The notes beneath the pieces are model-generated. The model was given only the letters and a program-made list of their open reading frames with translations, made no database searches and was not told the DNA's origin. From the NCBI GenBank assembly GCA_028554795.2, contig JAPYKE020000555.1, positions 364,764 to 428,763 on the forward strand: 64,000 bases of DNA, in the 5' to 3' direction. Positions 10,866-20,960 of the stretch are shown here, in pieces. The position numbers and the translations under genes were made by a program. Position 1 is the first letter of the stretch. The number at the start of each line of letters is the position of its first letter. Origin of the DNA: Sinohyriopsis cumingii. Lineage: Eukaryota; Mollusca; Bivalvia; Unionida; Unionidae.

Positions 10866-11294
10866 ATGTCGTATAGTCATGTTAATGTCACTCTGACTCC
10901 CGGTCAGGTAAAAAAGCTTCAATCAAAAACCGCCAACAAATGCGGAACTAAAATATCACTAAAACGAGATCAGATTAGTGGTGGTCCAAACAAATTATCG
11001 TTGACAAATAATCAGATTAAACATTTCAATAAAGCCCTAGAATCAAAAACTGGAGTTCAATTCCATCTCTCTCCGAGCGCCATCAAAGACATGGTTAAAA
11101 CAGGTGGTATATTTCCACTTCTCGCGGCCATTCCGGCATTAATAGCTGCAACTGCTCCAGCCGTAGCAAAAGCAGCCGCGTTAGGTGCTGTTGGAACAGC
11201 TGCTGGAATGGCACTAAAGAAAGCAACAGGAAATGGATACAAAAAAAAGGGACGCGGCTTAAGATTGATTTACTTAATGCTGCTAAAAAATTAA
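10866..11294 (+). CDS. Small basic virion protein, copy B
   Basis: 142 residues; the same as copy C up to GRGLRL, then a short unrelated tail caused by a deletion of about 70 bp relative to 22433-22503. The start codon follows TATATAAAAAA. See 22025-22477. Confidence 0.65.
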   Translation: MSYSHVNVTLTPGQVKKLQSKTANKCGTKISLKRDQISGGPNKLSLTNNQIKHFNKALESKTGVQFHLSPSAIKDMVKTGGIFPLLAAIPALIAATAPAVAKAAALGAVGTAAGMALKKATGNGYKKKGRGLRLIYLMLLKN

Positions 11295-11320
11295 AAATAA
11301 AAGCCTTTAGAGGTGTTTTT

Positions 11321-11686
11321 ATGCGAGATCAATTACCGAAACAACCAAACAAACTCGAAACAGGTATTATTAATCTTGACGAACGTTCCGGACCCGGTAC
11401 TCATTGGACCGCATACGCGGTTGATCCACGTGGAATCGTTTATTTTGATTCGTACGGGTTAGCTCCACCCGTTGAATTTATCAAGTATGTCGCACCACTT
11501 CACGCAGGAACCTCTGGTTGTAAAGTTTGGTATGCAACGCTACCCACACAAACAATGACAGATCCACCAATATGTGGCCGTGAAGTAATTAATGTACTCG
11601 ACGCTATATCAAAATCATCCAAACCACCGCATAAAGTTGTGCATGATTACACAAGTAACCGATTTGTTGCGCGTAAAGCGTTTTAA
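11321..11686 (+). CDS. Adenain-like cysteine protease, copy B
   Basis: 121 residues with His28, Asp43 and Cys85 intact. The sequence upstream of this ATG remains open in frame through the AAAAAA run, as in copy A. See 22551-22916. Confidence 0.8.
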   Translation: MRDQLPKQPNKLETGIINLDERSGPGTHWTAYAVDPRGIVYFDSYGLAPPVEFIKYVAPLHAGTSGCKVWYATLPTQTMTDPPICGREVINVLDAISKSSKPPHKVVHDYTSNRFVARKAF

Positions 11687-11704
11687 ACAACGGGTCTTAT
11701 TATA

Positions 11705-12712
11705 ATGGTTGACATCTACGGAAGAAGATCTTCACGCGTTAAGAAAAAATCCGACGTTGATCTGTCGAAGTATGCGACTAAAGATGACCTCGCTGATATT
11801 ATGAACCTGGCTGGAGTTGACCCAGATGAGGTTGTTATTTTTCAAGATCGATATGGTAAACTAAAAACCAGCAATATCAAATGGAATGATATAGTCCGGC
11901 CAGTACTCGGTGCAGTTACGGATAATATTCCCGTGTTTACTGACAGCGGCAAAATCAGAGATTCAAGTGTATCATTAGCAACAATTAGAAATGAAATTGC
12001 AAGAAGCGTTGCTAATCGTATGAAAAACACCGGCGACACAATGACGGGTGAACTCAGCATGAACGGAAATAAAATAGTAGTTTTAAGAGATCCAACATCC
12101 GACGAAGACGCAGCAACAAAAAAATACGTCGACAACGTGGATGGAAAACTATCCACGCTGCGGGCCGAGTATGACGTTCACGTGGGCTCTTTTGCAAGAT
12201 TTCGAAGAAATTTTCAAAAAACCGACGAATCCATTGATAAGTTCTTTGGAACTCCTCCAGTCATCGACATGAAACTTTCTGATATCAAAACTAACCTAGA
12301 CACGATCAAACGAACACAGCAAGACATCGTAGCGGAAATTCCTGAGATTGTCAACAAAACAAATTTGATTAAAATTTCAGCTGGAATAACTCCCGGGCAC
12401 ATCACAAACATCGTATGCACAGTATCATCGGGATTTGCAACATGGTCGCAGCAAAATAATACTATCAAATATACCGCAACAGTCACTGGCGTGTACAGGC
12501 TGTCTGTGTTTAGTGCTGCAAAATTTGAAATATTTACAACGTTTCCATGGCGTCATTCCACCGACAGGTTTTCCGGGGTTGTATCTGTTATATTAAATAG
12601 CGGAACCGAAGAAATATTTATTCTGGAAGCAGCTGATAAGAAATTAACCGCAACATCTTACTGGTGGTGTTTGGAATTTGTAGCTGAAACACCTCAATTG
12701 GTTACTGCATAA
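11705..12712 (+). CDS. Fibre-like protein with phage tail-fibre motif, copy B
   Basis: 335 residues, protein identical to copies A and C; one silent base difference at 12421. See 22935-23942. Confidence 0.75.
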   Translation: MVDIYGRRSSRVKKKSDVDLSKYATKDDLADIMNLAGVDPDEVVIFQDRYGKLKTSNIKWNDIVRPVLGAVTDNIPVFTDSGKIRDSSVSLATIRNEIARSVANRMKNTGDTMTGELSMNGNKIVVLRDPTSDEDAATKKYVDNVDGKLSTLRAEYDVHVGSFARFRRNFQKTDESIDKFFGTPPVIDMKLSDIKTNLDTIKRTQQDIVAEIPEIVNKTNLIKISAGITPGHITNIVCTVSSGFATWSQQNNTIKYTATVTGVYRLSVFSAAKFEIFTTFPWRHSTDRFSGVVSVILNSGTEEIFILEAADKKLTATSYWWCLEFVAETPQLVTA

Positions 12713-12720
12713 AAATATAT

Positions 12721-13251
12721 ATGGACGGTGCACAATACAGATACAATCAAGCGCGTGAATGGCAGGCGGCGCTAAAAGATCAAGTTGATCAATATACAGT
12801 AAAAGTAAAAAAATATCGACGACGATTAGTTATCGTTGATGTGATTGTTTATTCAGCATCCGCTGTTGTTGCTGGAACCGGTGTCATATTATCAGCGTTG
12901 ACAATGATGGCACCAGTAGCTGTAACTATTTGTATTTCAGCAGCAACAACTATTGCAGGTGTGCTTAATATCATCACAAAAAAAATATGTACTTGCACGA
13001 ACGAAAAATTATCCGATTACAAAATAAAATTACATACAGCGACGGTAGCATACTCGAAATTATCCTCGTTGTTATCAGCGAGTCTCAGTGATGGAATTAT
13101 ATCTGATTTCGAGTTTTCAATGATGACCAAAATATACGACGAAAGTATCGGTATTAACGATACAAGTATTAATAATGACAGAATTACTCCAGCAGATCGT
13201 GACCAACACAACTCCGCCAAAGATAACGATGATCTCGGTAAGTTCGTCTAA
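12721..13251 (+). CDS. Two-helix membrane protein, copy B
   Basis: 176 residues with two hydrophobic helices. It differs from copies A and C by Asn for Lys at residue 146. See 23951-24481. Confidence 0.65.
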   Translation: MDGAQYRYNQAREWQAALKDQVDQYTVKVKKYRRRLVIVDVIVYSASAVVAGTGVILSALTMMAPVAVTICISAATTIAGVLNIITKKICTCTNEKLSDYKIKLHTATVAYSKLSSLLSASLSDGIISDFEFSMMTKIYDESIGINDTSINNDRITPADRDQHNSAKDNDDLGKFV

Positions 13252-14586
13252 TCCTGAATTTAGTGTTAATTTTCCTACTGCAATTTCAGTAAAAGAAATA
13301 GCACTAGCACAATTACGGGTATATTACAGCTGGCCAAATGTCAGATCAAAATCATTTCATGGTGCACCAGCAAATAATTCGCTTGTATTTGCTAGTAAAA
13401 ATAAATCCGATGGAACACCTGACTGGGTTGTTGTTGGAATACCAACTGGCAGTTACGAGATTGAAGAGATCAATGAGGAATTTCAACGTAGAATAAAATC
13501 AATAACGGGAAAAGAAGCAAAAATATCAATTAATGTTCATGAACCGACCCTGTCCTCGACGGTTGAAATACATTCTCCCGATTACGTCGTTGATATTTAT
13601 AAATCTTCAATCAGATTCGTGCTAGGTTGGCCTGAAATTTCCCCGGTGTATGAAGGACTACCAGAACCAACTCGGGATGATTTTACATCATCGAAAAGTT
13701 TTCATCATAATATTAAAATGAATTATACAAGTTTCTGGTGGAATATAGAAAAACGTGTATGGGATAAACGGGATCAATTTCGTGTCGATAAAACCGGTGA
13801 GTACTACTGGCTCTTACACAAAGTTCATGGCGGTAATTCATTTTACGATTTGAATATCAATAATGTCATTCATATCGTAAATTCAGATCATGAAGAACAA
13901 CTGGTTAATTTACGTATCCTTTTTCATGAATAGTTGTCCGATGTGACATCTACGCGTGAAGAAATTATTAAACGAGTGGAAATTTTAAATAATATAGCTG
14001 ATACTATTGAATATTTTCATAATAGAATCATAAACCTGGTTTTTGAATCATCAGGTGATAATAGAAGATTTTTCGCAGCCAAATACAAAATACCCGAAGC
14101 TGACATTGTAACGTTTAAGTTTCCTGATTACAATCCGGATAAATTAAGAAAATCTGTCAATGATGTCATTGATGAGTTTTTTCCTAAAATACTCGATGCA
14201 TGGAGAAAACTAGCACCATATCCAACCGTTCTTAGATATGATAATGATCCACATGGCGGCGGAGGACACGTATCTCCGGGAATCGTTAATATAACACCGA
14301 CGGTCGCGGTCAATCTGGTTTGTGAGGTAATCGATGGCAGCTATCAAATAGCTCTCGGAAGATCAAATCAAGCTCAACAAGGATACATCCTGTACACGTT
14401 CACACCACAAGTCCCCCCTGGAAGTTTATCGTGCAAGAACCAACTAATCCTGTGTATTTGCGGTGTCACAATAATATGTTAACACGAATAAATTTTAAGT
14501 TCACAGACCACCTTAATCGCTTAATTGACATACGTGGAGAAGAACTTGTGATAAATCTGTATGTGAAATCGTTGATCTTTATGTAA
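13175..14586 (+). pseudogene. Penton-like virion protein, copy B (stop plus frameshift)
   Basis: Broken like copy A: TAG at 13931-13933 where copy C has TAT, and the shared C-run frameshift near 14412 with the final segment readable in another frame to 14586. It keeps Gly and His at the two positions where copy A differs, so it is closer to copy C outside the nonsense site. Confidence 0.7.
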
Positions 14587-14792
14587 TGGAGTGTTTTTAT
14601 ACACGAGGATTTCTTAACAGTTAGAAGAACATTTGTAACAGAGATCAGACTCAAATTCGATCAACTTAAAATAAATAAATAAAAAAATATTTTATTATTA
14701 CTGGCACAAATTTGTGTTTGGTACAAATTAATCAACCTTGCAAAAAAAATAATTTTTTTCCTGAAAATTTGATCATTTTACACTACACGTGG

Positions 14793-15236
14793 TCAGCGTT
14801 GACAGGGACCCCAGTTACCAAAACTTTCATTTTCATTATCACCAGTAACGGGGTTACTTTGGATCGTTTCACCAGTAACGAAGTTACTCTCTGACATAAT
14901 TTTTCTTAATTGTCTTATACGAGTACTAATCGTTTTCTTTGCCTCGTACTCGTGGGATAATAACGATTTAATTCTTTCTACGGCGGCAGAGAGAGGAACG
15001 AACTCCTTCACATGATCATCTTCTACGGTAGCTAGCGACTGAAACATTGCCGCCTGAATCCGTTTCATGAGCTTGTATTCAGATGATAGTGTGTGTGTTC
15101 CCTGGTTTTTACGTTCTTGTAAAATCTCAAAATCAGAAATTATTTTTTCAGGATTTAGTTCATCAGATATATTAATTCCATCTTTTTTCAATTTTTTAAT
15201 AGCAACAATTACATCATTGATATTTTCATGGTTCAT
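14793..15236 (-). CDS. Orphan 147-aa protein, copy B
   Basis: Same gene as 26023-26466, with Gly in place of Ser near the C-terminus (FGNWG). Function not recognised. Confidence 0.5.
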   Translation of the reverse strand: MNHENINDVIVAIKKLKKDGINISDELNPEKIISDFEILQERKNQGTHTLSSEYKLMKRIQAAMFQSLATVEDDHVKEFVPLSAAVERIKSLLSHEYEAKKTISTRIRQLRKIMSESNFVTGETIQSNPVTGDNENESFGNWGPCQR

Positions 15237-15281
15237 TATATAATATTTAAATCTTTAAAATAAAAAAAATTTATCCCTAGA

Positions 15282-15749
15282 ACCCCTATCGAGTCTTTAG
15301 CGAGTTCGTCGGGATGTTTCAAGGACAGCACAACATATACAATGAATGAAGAGCCCCTATCGAGTGTATTAGCGAGCTCAGATTATGAATGAAGAGCCCC
15401 TATCGAGTGTATTAGCGAGCTCAGATTATGCATTAGACGGCACAAACATATAACTTAATTAAGGAAATGGATATATACAATGAAATGGATATATACAATG
15501 AATGAAGAGCTCCTATCGAGTGTATTAGCGAGCTCAGATTATGCATTGGACGGCACAAACATATAACTTAATTAAGGAAATGGATATATACAATGAAATG
15601 GATATATACAATGAATGAAGAGCCCCTATCGAGTGTATTAGCGCGCTCAGATTATGAATGAAGAGCCCCTATCGAGTGTATTAGCGAGCTCAGATTATGC
15701 ATTGGACGGCACAAACATATAACTTAACTAAGGACAGTACAAACATATA
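15282..15749. repeat. Hairpin-forming repeat array, copy B (five core units)
   Basis: Five core units with the same interspersed spacer as copy C. One unit carries GCGCGCTC in place of GCGAGCTC. See 26512-26979. Confidence 0.85.
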
Positions 15750-15845
15750 CGCTCAGCAAAAATCCCACCCACAATAATTAATCCAGTGGGTGATACGAAA
15801 ATGTATCAACCACCAGTCAATATTGTGGTTGAATTTTGCTGAGCG
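15750..15845. repeat. 96-nt imperfect hairpin, copy B
   Basis: Same inverted arms CGCTCAGCAAAA / TTTTGCTGAGCG as in copies A and C. Confidence 0.7.
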
Positions 15846-15909
15846 GGGGGTTTTGCGGTTCCCCCATTATTATAAAAATCGCAATTATGCGCACACCACC
15901 GACAAATTG

Positions 15910-15980
15910 TCAGCCATGGGGATTCGATCCTGGACCGCGAGCGTCACAGTCCAATACCATACTGATTGGGCTATCAAACC
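15910..15980 (-). other. tRNA-like sequence with Pol III box A/B, copy B
   Basis: The same box A-like and box B-like pair as at 4751-4821, with identical spacing. Confidence 0.4.
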
Positions 15981-16482
15981 TTGTTACGAACATATGTTTC
16001 GGAAGTTAATATATAGCCAAGGAACCAATATTTACACTAAAACAGCGGTTTCTGAATAATAACAGTTTCTGTATTTATAACAACAGTTTCTGAATATAAA
16101 ACAGCGTTTTTCCTAAGCAGACTGCGAATCAATAATAACAGTGGCATGAACACACCTGCAGATCGATTTATACCATAACAACGGTTTCTATTCTGTACCT
16201 GTATTACAGCTTCACTGCTGATCAATAACATTATCATGATTTCTCGTAATGTTGTATGATGGGAAATATTTAAAAAACATAAATAATACTTCTACGAGTA
16301 ATTAATTACGATGTAATTAGTTAAACTGACTAATTACGATCATAAAAAAATCAAAAATCTACGAAGAAAACTATATATTACAAAGTAATCTCCCTTTTAT
16401 ATAATAAAAAATTCAGTAGTATACAATCAGACAGTACTGGGTCCCCCTCAAATACTGATATAATTCAATGTGGTGATGATAA

Positions 16483-16986
16483 TTATTGATACTGAAAGGT
16501 GATTTTCTGTTTGTATTTTTTCGAGAAAGTAGATCTGGTTATATTTTCTGCGACGTATTTTACCACACGCGGGTCAATATCAAAATATTTTGCAGCAGCA
16601 CGCATAGACTGAAATATAATTTTTTCGCCAGTTTCTGTGTTTGTGGAAATTACCGCCCTCTTTCCGATTGTCTTACATCTTCCTGTACTACCACATGCAG
16701 AGTTCACGCTTCGTGTGACAACTCGAAGGTTGTGCAGGGAGTTATTTTGAGGATCCCCGTCAATATGATCAATAACAAGACCGTCTTTGATCACTCCGAA
16801 GAAACATTCGTAGATGAAACGATGACAGAAATAATTTTTCTTTCCCCCCTCGCATGTGAACCTTAGATAACCATGATTATTAATACAACCAACTGGTCTC
16901 TACAACCTGCAGTGTCTAATGATATCATTAATATCTGATTCATAGTTTGTTATTGTGAGATGTGGGACAAATTTATTTTGCTCCAT
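16483..16986 (-). pseudogene. HNH endonuclease with in-frame TAG, copy B
   Basis: ATG at 16986 on the minus strand, TAG at 16902-16900 (codon 29), then the intact HNH region. See 27713-28216. Confidence 0.7.
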
Positions 16987-16996
16987 TATAATAATA

Positions 16997-17296
16997 TTAT
17001 TTGTTTAAATCATTGTTTGTCTGAAATCTTGATATATAATTCTCCACGGATTTTATAGCGTTTTCACCGTTATTATTTTTTTTGCCATAATATCTTTTAA
17101 GTTCTCTGAACCGTTTTCCACCGCACTTTCCACATAATCGTGTTTTTCCTCGCACTCCAATACCACACCGCAGACATGGTATTGGTCCTAGACTTCCTCG
17201 TCGTATGTTTTGTGAGTGCATCCAACAAAATTCCTTTCTGCAGGATTTGTTGCATCGATTTAAGGAGCCGATCATCAACCATCTGCATTGAGACAT
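16997..17296 (-). CDS. Zinc-binding protein, internal paralogue, copy B
   Basis: 99 residues, differing from copies A and C by Asn for Asp in the C-terminal helix (KSVENY). See 28227-28526. Confidence 0.7.
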   Translation of the reverse strand: MSQCRWLMIGSLNRCNKSCRKEFCWMHSQNIRRGSLGPIPCLRCGIGVRGKTRLCGKCGGKRFRELKRYYGKKNNNGENAIKSVENYISRFQTNNDLNK

Positions 17297-17339
17297 TGTA
17301 TATATAATATTTTTTATTTTAAATATTTGTTTTAATTAT

Positions 17340-17897
17340 ATGAACGAGTTTGAGAGATTATCCCAAACTAGGCCTGTTAAATATAAATTCAACCTCGACA
17401 GATTATCTCACTTGCCAGTGCGAGATTTGGTTGATCCGAAAAATAAAAGTTTGATCTCGAAAATTCACGACGCCAAGAAAGAATTTTACACGGATGGTGC
17501 ATCTCATACATGGTCAACGTTCAAGATTATACGCAACACTGACAAAGTCAGTGTCGACTCTGTCACGGACGCCACAATGAATGACAAGCGAGCGGCAACT
17601 ATCATTAACTACATCGCTGAATACGAGGGCAATCAAAAATATTTCTTCAGAGTAAAATTTATTGTATTAACAGAAACAGGTAGTTGGATTATCCGTGACA
17701 AATATGATCCTATCCTTGGCAATAATAAAACTGTCATATTAAGTAAAAATTCCAGACCGGGTCTACTGACGGGTATTGACAAACCGTATTATGAGCGAGC
17801 GTATCCTGAGAAATCGCTGGGGGGTTGTCAGAAAGAAAGAAGAAGAAAAAACGAATATATATTTAAAATCGCATCTAATCCCCTCCTAGCGGTCTAA
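17340..17897 (+). pseudogene. DNA polymerase B-helicase, truncated 5' end, copy B
   Basis: 156 element codons followed at 17809 by the same flank-derived tail as copy A. It lacks every catalytic motif. Confidence 0.85.
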
Positions 17898-19539
17898 ACG
17901 TGAATAAAACATTGGGTCAGAAAATGATGCCAGTACACGCGAGTGCACGTAATTTGTACGAATTCGCGTACTTTTAAATCAGTGATACGCGTTCGGCAAA
18001 TTACGTCAACGTCCCTGATATATAAAAAATATGTGCTTTGCGCAGTATGCAATTTTTATTAAACTTTTAACTTTAACTTTTAAAGTGCATTTCGCGACGT
18101 AATTCGCGCTGCCGCAGCTGTCTCATAGCGCTTGATGCGACATGAAGATATTTGGATACTTCGGTTCGACATGAATGGCTTTTAAACTAAATTTGATTGG
18201 TTCATTGGCCCTGGAACAGGCATTTTATGGAGTTTTAGCCTTACTTTCATCGTGGAAGTTTTACAGTGCTTGTTTCCAACAAAGGTCACATAGGAAACCA
18301 AAATGATTGAATCACAACACGTTTTGTCTTCAGACGACGTTTTCAGTCGGCAAATACTGGCTGGTGATAGCTATGATGACAATGACTTTCATGTATATCG
18401 GTCTGTTGGACTTTGGGGAAAGGTCACTGGAAATACCAGTGTGTGATTTCGAGCCCATAATTGATGTTGAGTTCGAGTCCGATGTACGTGTTGGATGGCC
18501 AATATGCCAGTTATATTTATTCAAGATACTCATGTCTAAACAAGCAGACTATGGGAATGTTGGACTTAAAACCCTAATACAGCATTATGGAAGAGAAAAA
18601 TCTGGCATAAGAGGCAGCAAAACACTGATTCAAGGAAGTGAATCTATGGCAGGATTCATGTTAGTGAAAACTGACAGAGGTCTCGGAAACGATTATAATC
18701 ACGCGAATTTGGACGCCAATTTTTTTATTTAATTGGGTGGTAAAATTCAAAGACTTGCCAGTCCTGCTTCTGTCATCTGCATACTGGGAAAATGTGTTGA
18801 TCAGTTAGCTGCGCTGATATTTACAATGACAGAATTTAGTTGAAAGCGTCCCCCCACCCGCCCCAATCGTCACCATTATAAGAGTACATCAAAAGAACAT
18901 GTTGTAATAGCTAAGCGGCAAGATCAAAGGCTTTGACTAGTAACTGGGTGCGAAAATCCACAGTGCTTTGATTCAGAGGCAGAAATACCCATGAGATGTA
19001 CATGTGGTCATTTATAACAGTACATTAAATAAATAACTATAGCTTTCATTATTGTGTTCATATCCGAGTGTAACCGAATAGGCAGTGCACGTGACCTCGG
19101 AATCACGACATGTTGAGACTTGGACTTGGATGAGTATTTTGGGGTTCAACGGCAAACTGACGAAGATTGCGAGATTCAGGAGAGTGCTAATATTGCTAGA
19201 ACTGATAGTTTGGAAGGGACAGTAGCCAAGTGTAAGAAAGTGTGATGCATAGCTTAGTGCTTTGAATAAGACCTTCCTTGGATCGAAAAAATTCAGACTC
19301 ACTCTGATGGACAAGCAAGAGCTATGTCAGTGTTATAAAGAATGTAGAAATTAAACTCTATGGCACCCAATAGTTCTTATAATTTGCAGAGTTTTCTGAG
19401 AGGGGACTGCAACTTTTCCTGGTGGGACTCATATTTTTACCAAAGTAAGAGTCATGGACTCTTAGTTTTAAAATCCTAATGAGACCTCTGGTTCAAAACT
19501 TTTTTTGGGGGAACAGACATATTCAAGAGAGAATACCCA
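17809..19539. other. Duplicated left-flank DNA between copies B and C
   Basis: Near-identical to 6650-8380, with a few substitutions (for example ATGATTG for ATGGTTG at 18304). It ends with ACCCA at 19535-19539, the left target duplication of copy C. No gene recognised. Confidence 0.7.
19535..19539. repeat. Target-site duplication, left (ACCCA)
   Basis: ACCCA abuts the AG terminus of copy C and is repeated at 34747-34751 just after the CT terminus. Five bases is in the 4-6 bp range made by retroviral-type integrases; 6 bp is usual for Polintons. Confidence 0.75.
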
Positions 19540-19689
19540 AGCAGCAGAGAGGGTGAACAGACCACTTAAGGGAGTGGTCACCCTTGTGTTTGGACCAAAA
19601 AAAAATAGTGACCACTCATAGAGGTCAATACCACGTCTACGATTATTGTTTGTCCCAAACAGAATTGTAGACGCCCCCTCTCTGCTGCT
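19540..19689. repeat. Terminal 150-nt palindrome with internal arms
   Basis: The outer arms are AGCAGCAGAGAGGG (19540-19553) and CCCTCTCTGCTGCT (19676-19689), a perfect 14-bp stem. Inside, GACCACT/AGTGGTC (19560-19566/19573-19579) or, alternatively, GAGTGGTCAC/GTGACCACTC (19572-19581/19608-19617) can pair. A further arm, CGTCTAC/GTAGACG (19634-19640/19667-19673), contains a GTTTG/CAAAC stem. The overall plan resembles the branched hairpin ends of parvoviruses; that role is inferred. Confidence 0.8.
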
Positions 19690-19710
19690 ATCCATGTTGT
19701 AAAAGAAATT

Positions 19711-20079
19711 TTAAGTTTGATGAATATTTTTCTTTTCATGTGAATCATGGGAATCTTCATCTGTTTCATCTTCATCTGTTTCATCTTTATTTGTTCTATG
19801 TTTCAAGTAATATTCAAGTTCTGATGGTGGTTTTTCTATTTTTGGATTTATGTTCTTTCTTTTTCTGTAATAGTTCATCAAACTTCTGTATCGATCTCCA
19901 CCGCAATTTTTGCAAATCTGATATAATCCTCTAACGCCGTTGTTACAACCAACACAACTTCGTGGACCAGCATGAAGGTTTTTCTTTATAAGATAATTAT
20001 GTTTCTTGCAATATTCTCCACGGCATTTTTTATTACATTTGTTAGTGGTTCCTTGACGCAGCCACGCACAGTTGTTCAT
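19711..20079 (-). CDS. TIR-encoded zinc-binding protein (left copy), copy C
   Basis: 122 residues, identical to 8552-8920. It is a mirror copy of the gene at 34207-34575 with one residue different (Gly for Ser in NCGGDRY). It points outward, toward the element end, and its start codon lies in the innermost part of the TIR (CATATAATGAAC). Confidence 0.7.
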   Translation of the reverse strand: MNNCAWLRQGTTNKCNKKCRGEYCKKHNYLIKKNLHAGPRSCVGCNNGVRGLYQICKNCGGDRYRSLMNYYRKRKNINPKIEKPPSELEYYLKHRTNKDETDEDETDEDSHDSHEKKNIHQT

Positions 20080-20155
20080 TATATGAATGATATCTTTTTA
20101 ATTAAATTTACACCTCTTCTACTAATATCAATTAAAAATTGTTATATTAAAAATA

Positions 20156-20893
20156 ATGGTACATTCGGAATCTCATACTGCAAGAATAGCTCGAGAACGA
20201 TTAGAAGCAATTAAAAAATTTCTTCCTGTCAGAGACTCATTCAGAAAAAATCTGCAAGCGCAGCAAGAAGCACAAGTTGAGTATGAAGAAGAAACTAAAA
20301 AACTATTTAAGCCCGTCACTGCAGCTACTGAGAAAGTTACAACTGTCATCAAAGAAGATCTTCTTCCGGTATCAAAACAAACTGCAGGGCAGACTGAAAA
20401 AATAGCAAGAAGAACTAAACAGGCAAAGAGGATTTTACGAGACCTTCCAACTGACATAGCTGCAGCTCAACCTCCACCTGTTGGTGAGGAAATACTTGAA
20501 GAAATTGGAAAACTTCGTACTGATCTCGCCGACGTTCAAAAAGAACATATATCTAAACCCAAACCAGCAGGGGAAAACTTAAAATTAATTGCAAGATTTA
20601 ACGAAGGAGTTGTTGATATTATTAGAAATACTGAAAGAGAAAAATTACCTGAGATGATAATAAATAATATATCTGATAAATCTAATATTTTAAAACCTCT
20701 TCATGAAAAAACAGATAATGATAATTTCATTAAATGGATATATCGCATATATTACAACAAAAAACAAGCTAGAGGTCCAGAATTCAAAAGACTTAATGAA
20801 GAAGTAAAACTTTATATGGAGAGACTGAAACAACTGGAACAAGAAGAATTCCTCCAGTATCAGCTTCCTCCAATCAATTCAGAAGGATGTTGA
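20156..20893 (+). CDS. Coiled-coil protein upstream of capsid gene, copy C
   Basis: 245 residues, not recognised. It is rich in Glu, Lys, Arg and Gln, with long predicted helices (about 10-110 and 200-235) and a Pro-rich break near 107-110. There is no membrane segment and no Cys cluster. The start codon sits in AAAAATAATGG. It lies between the left TIR and the capsid gene, so a structural or scaffold role is possible. The capsid frame overlaps its last codons, being open from 9670 in copy B terms, and the fusion-like ending suggests that DNA between the two genes has been lost. Confidence 0.6.
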   Translation: MVHSESHTARIARERLEAIKKFLPVRDSFRKNLQAQQEAQVEYEEETKKLFKPVTAATEKVTTVIKEDLLPVSKQTAGQTEKIARRTKQAKRILRDLPTDIAAAQPPPVGEEILEEIGKLRTDLADVQKEHISKPKPAGENLKLIARFNEGVVDIIRNTEREKLPEMIINNISDKSNILKPLHEKTDNDNFIKWIYRIYYNKKQARGPEFKRLNEEVKLYMERLKQLEQEEFLQYQLPPINSEGC

Positions 20894-20960
20894 TGTTGCT
20901 GCAACAATAATTGGTCTGGCGAGATATTCTGACGACTTTACAAGATCAGCTGGTCCAACA

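Larger units (their letters stand above)
8381..17808 (+). mobile_element. Polinton-like element, copy B (5' 9.4 kb)
   Basis: Begins at the true left terminus (AGCAGCAGAGAGGG) and carries the left TIR and all genes up to codon 156 of the polymerase, where it stops at the same base as copy A. It lacks polymerase motifs, integrase, phospholipase, ATPase and the right TIR. Confidence 0.9.
19540..20110. repeat. Left terminal inverted repeat, copy C
   Basis: Reverse complement of 34176-34746 with about one mismatch (G/A, changing Gly to Ser in the zinc protein). It contains a complete zinc-protein gene and the terminal palindrome. The near-identity of the two TIRs suggests recent insertion or correction during replication. 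Confidence 0.93.

Noticed and set aside
8381..19539. Copies A and B as independent insertions
   Set aside because: Both end at the same internal base and share 1.73 kb of the same flank, which independent insertions would not do.
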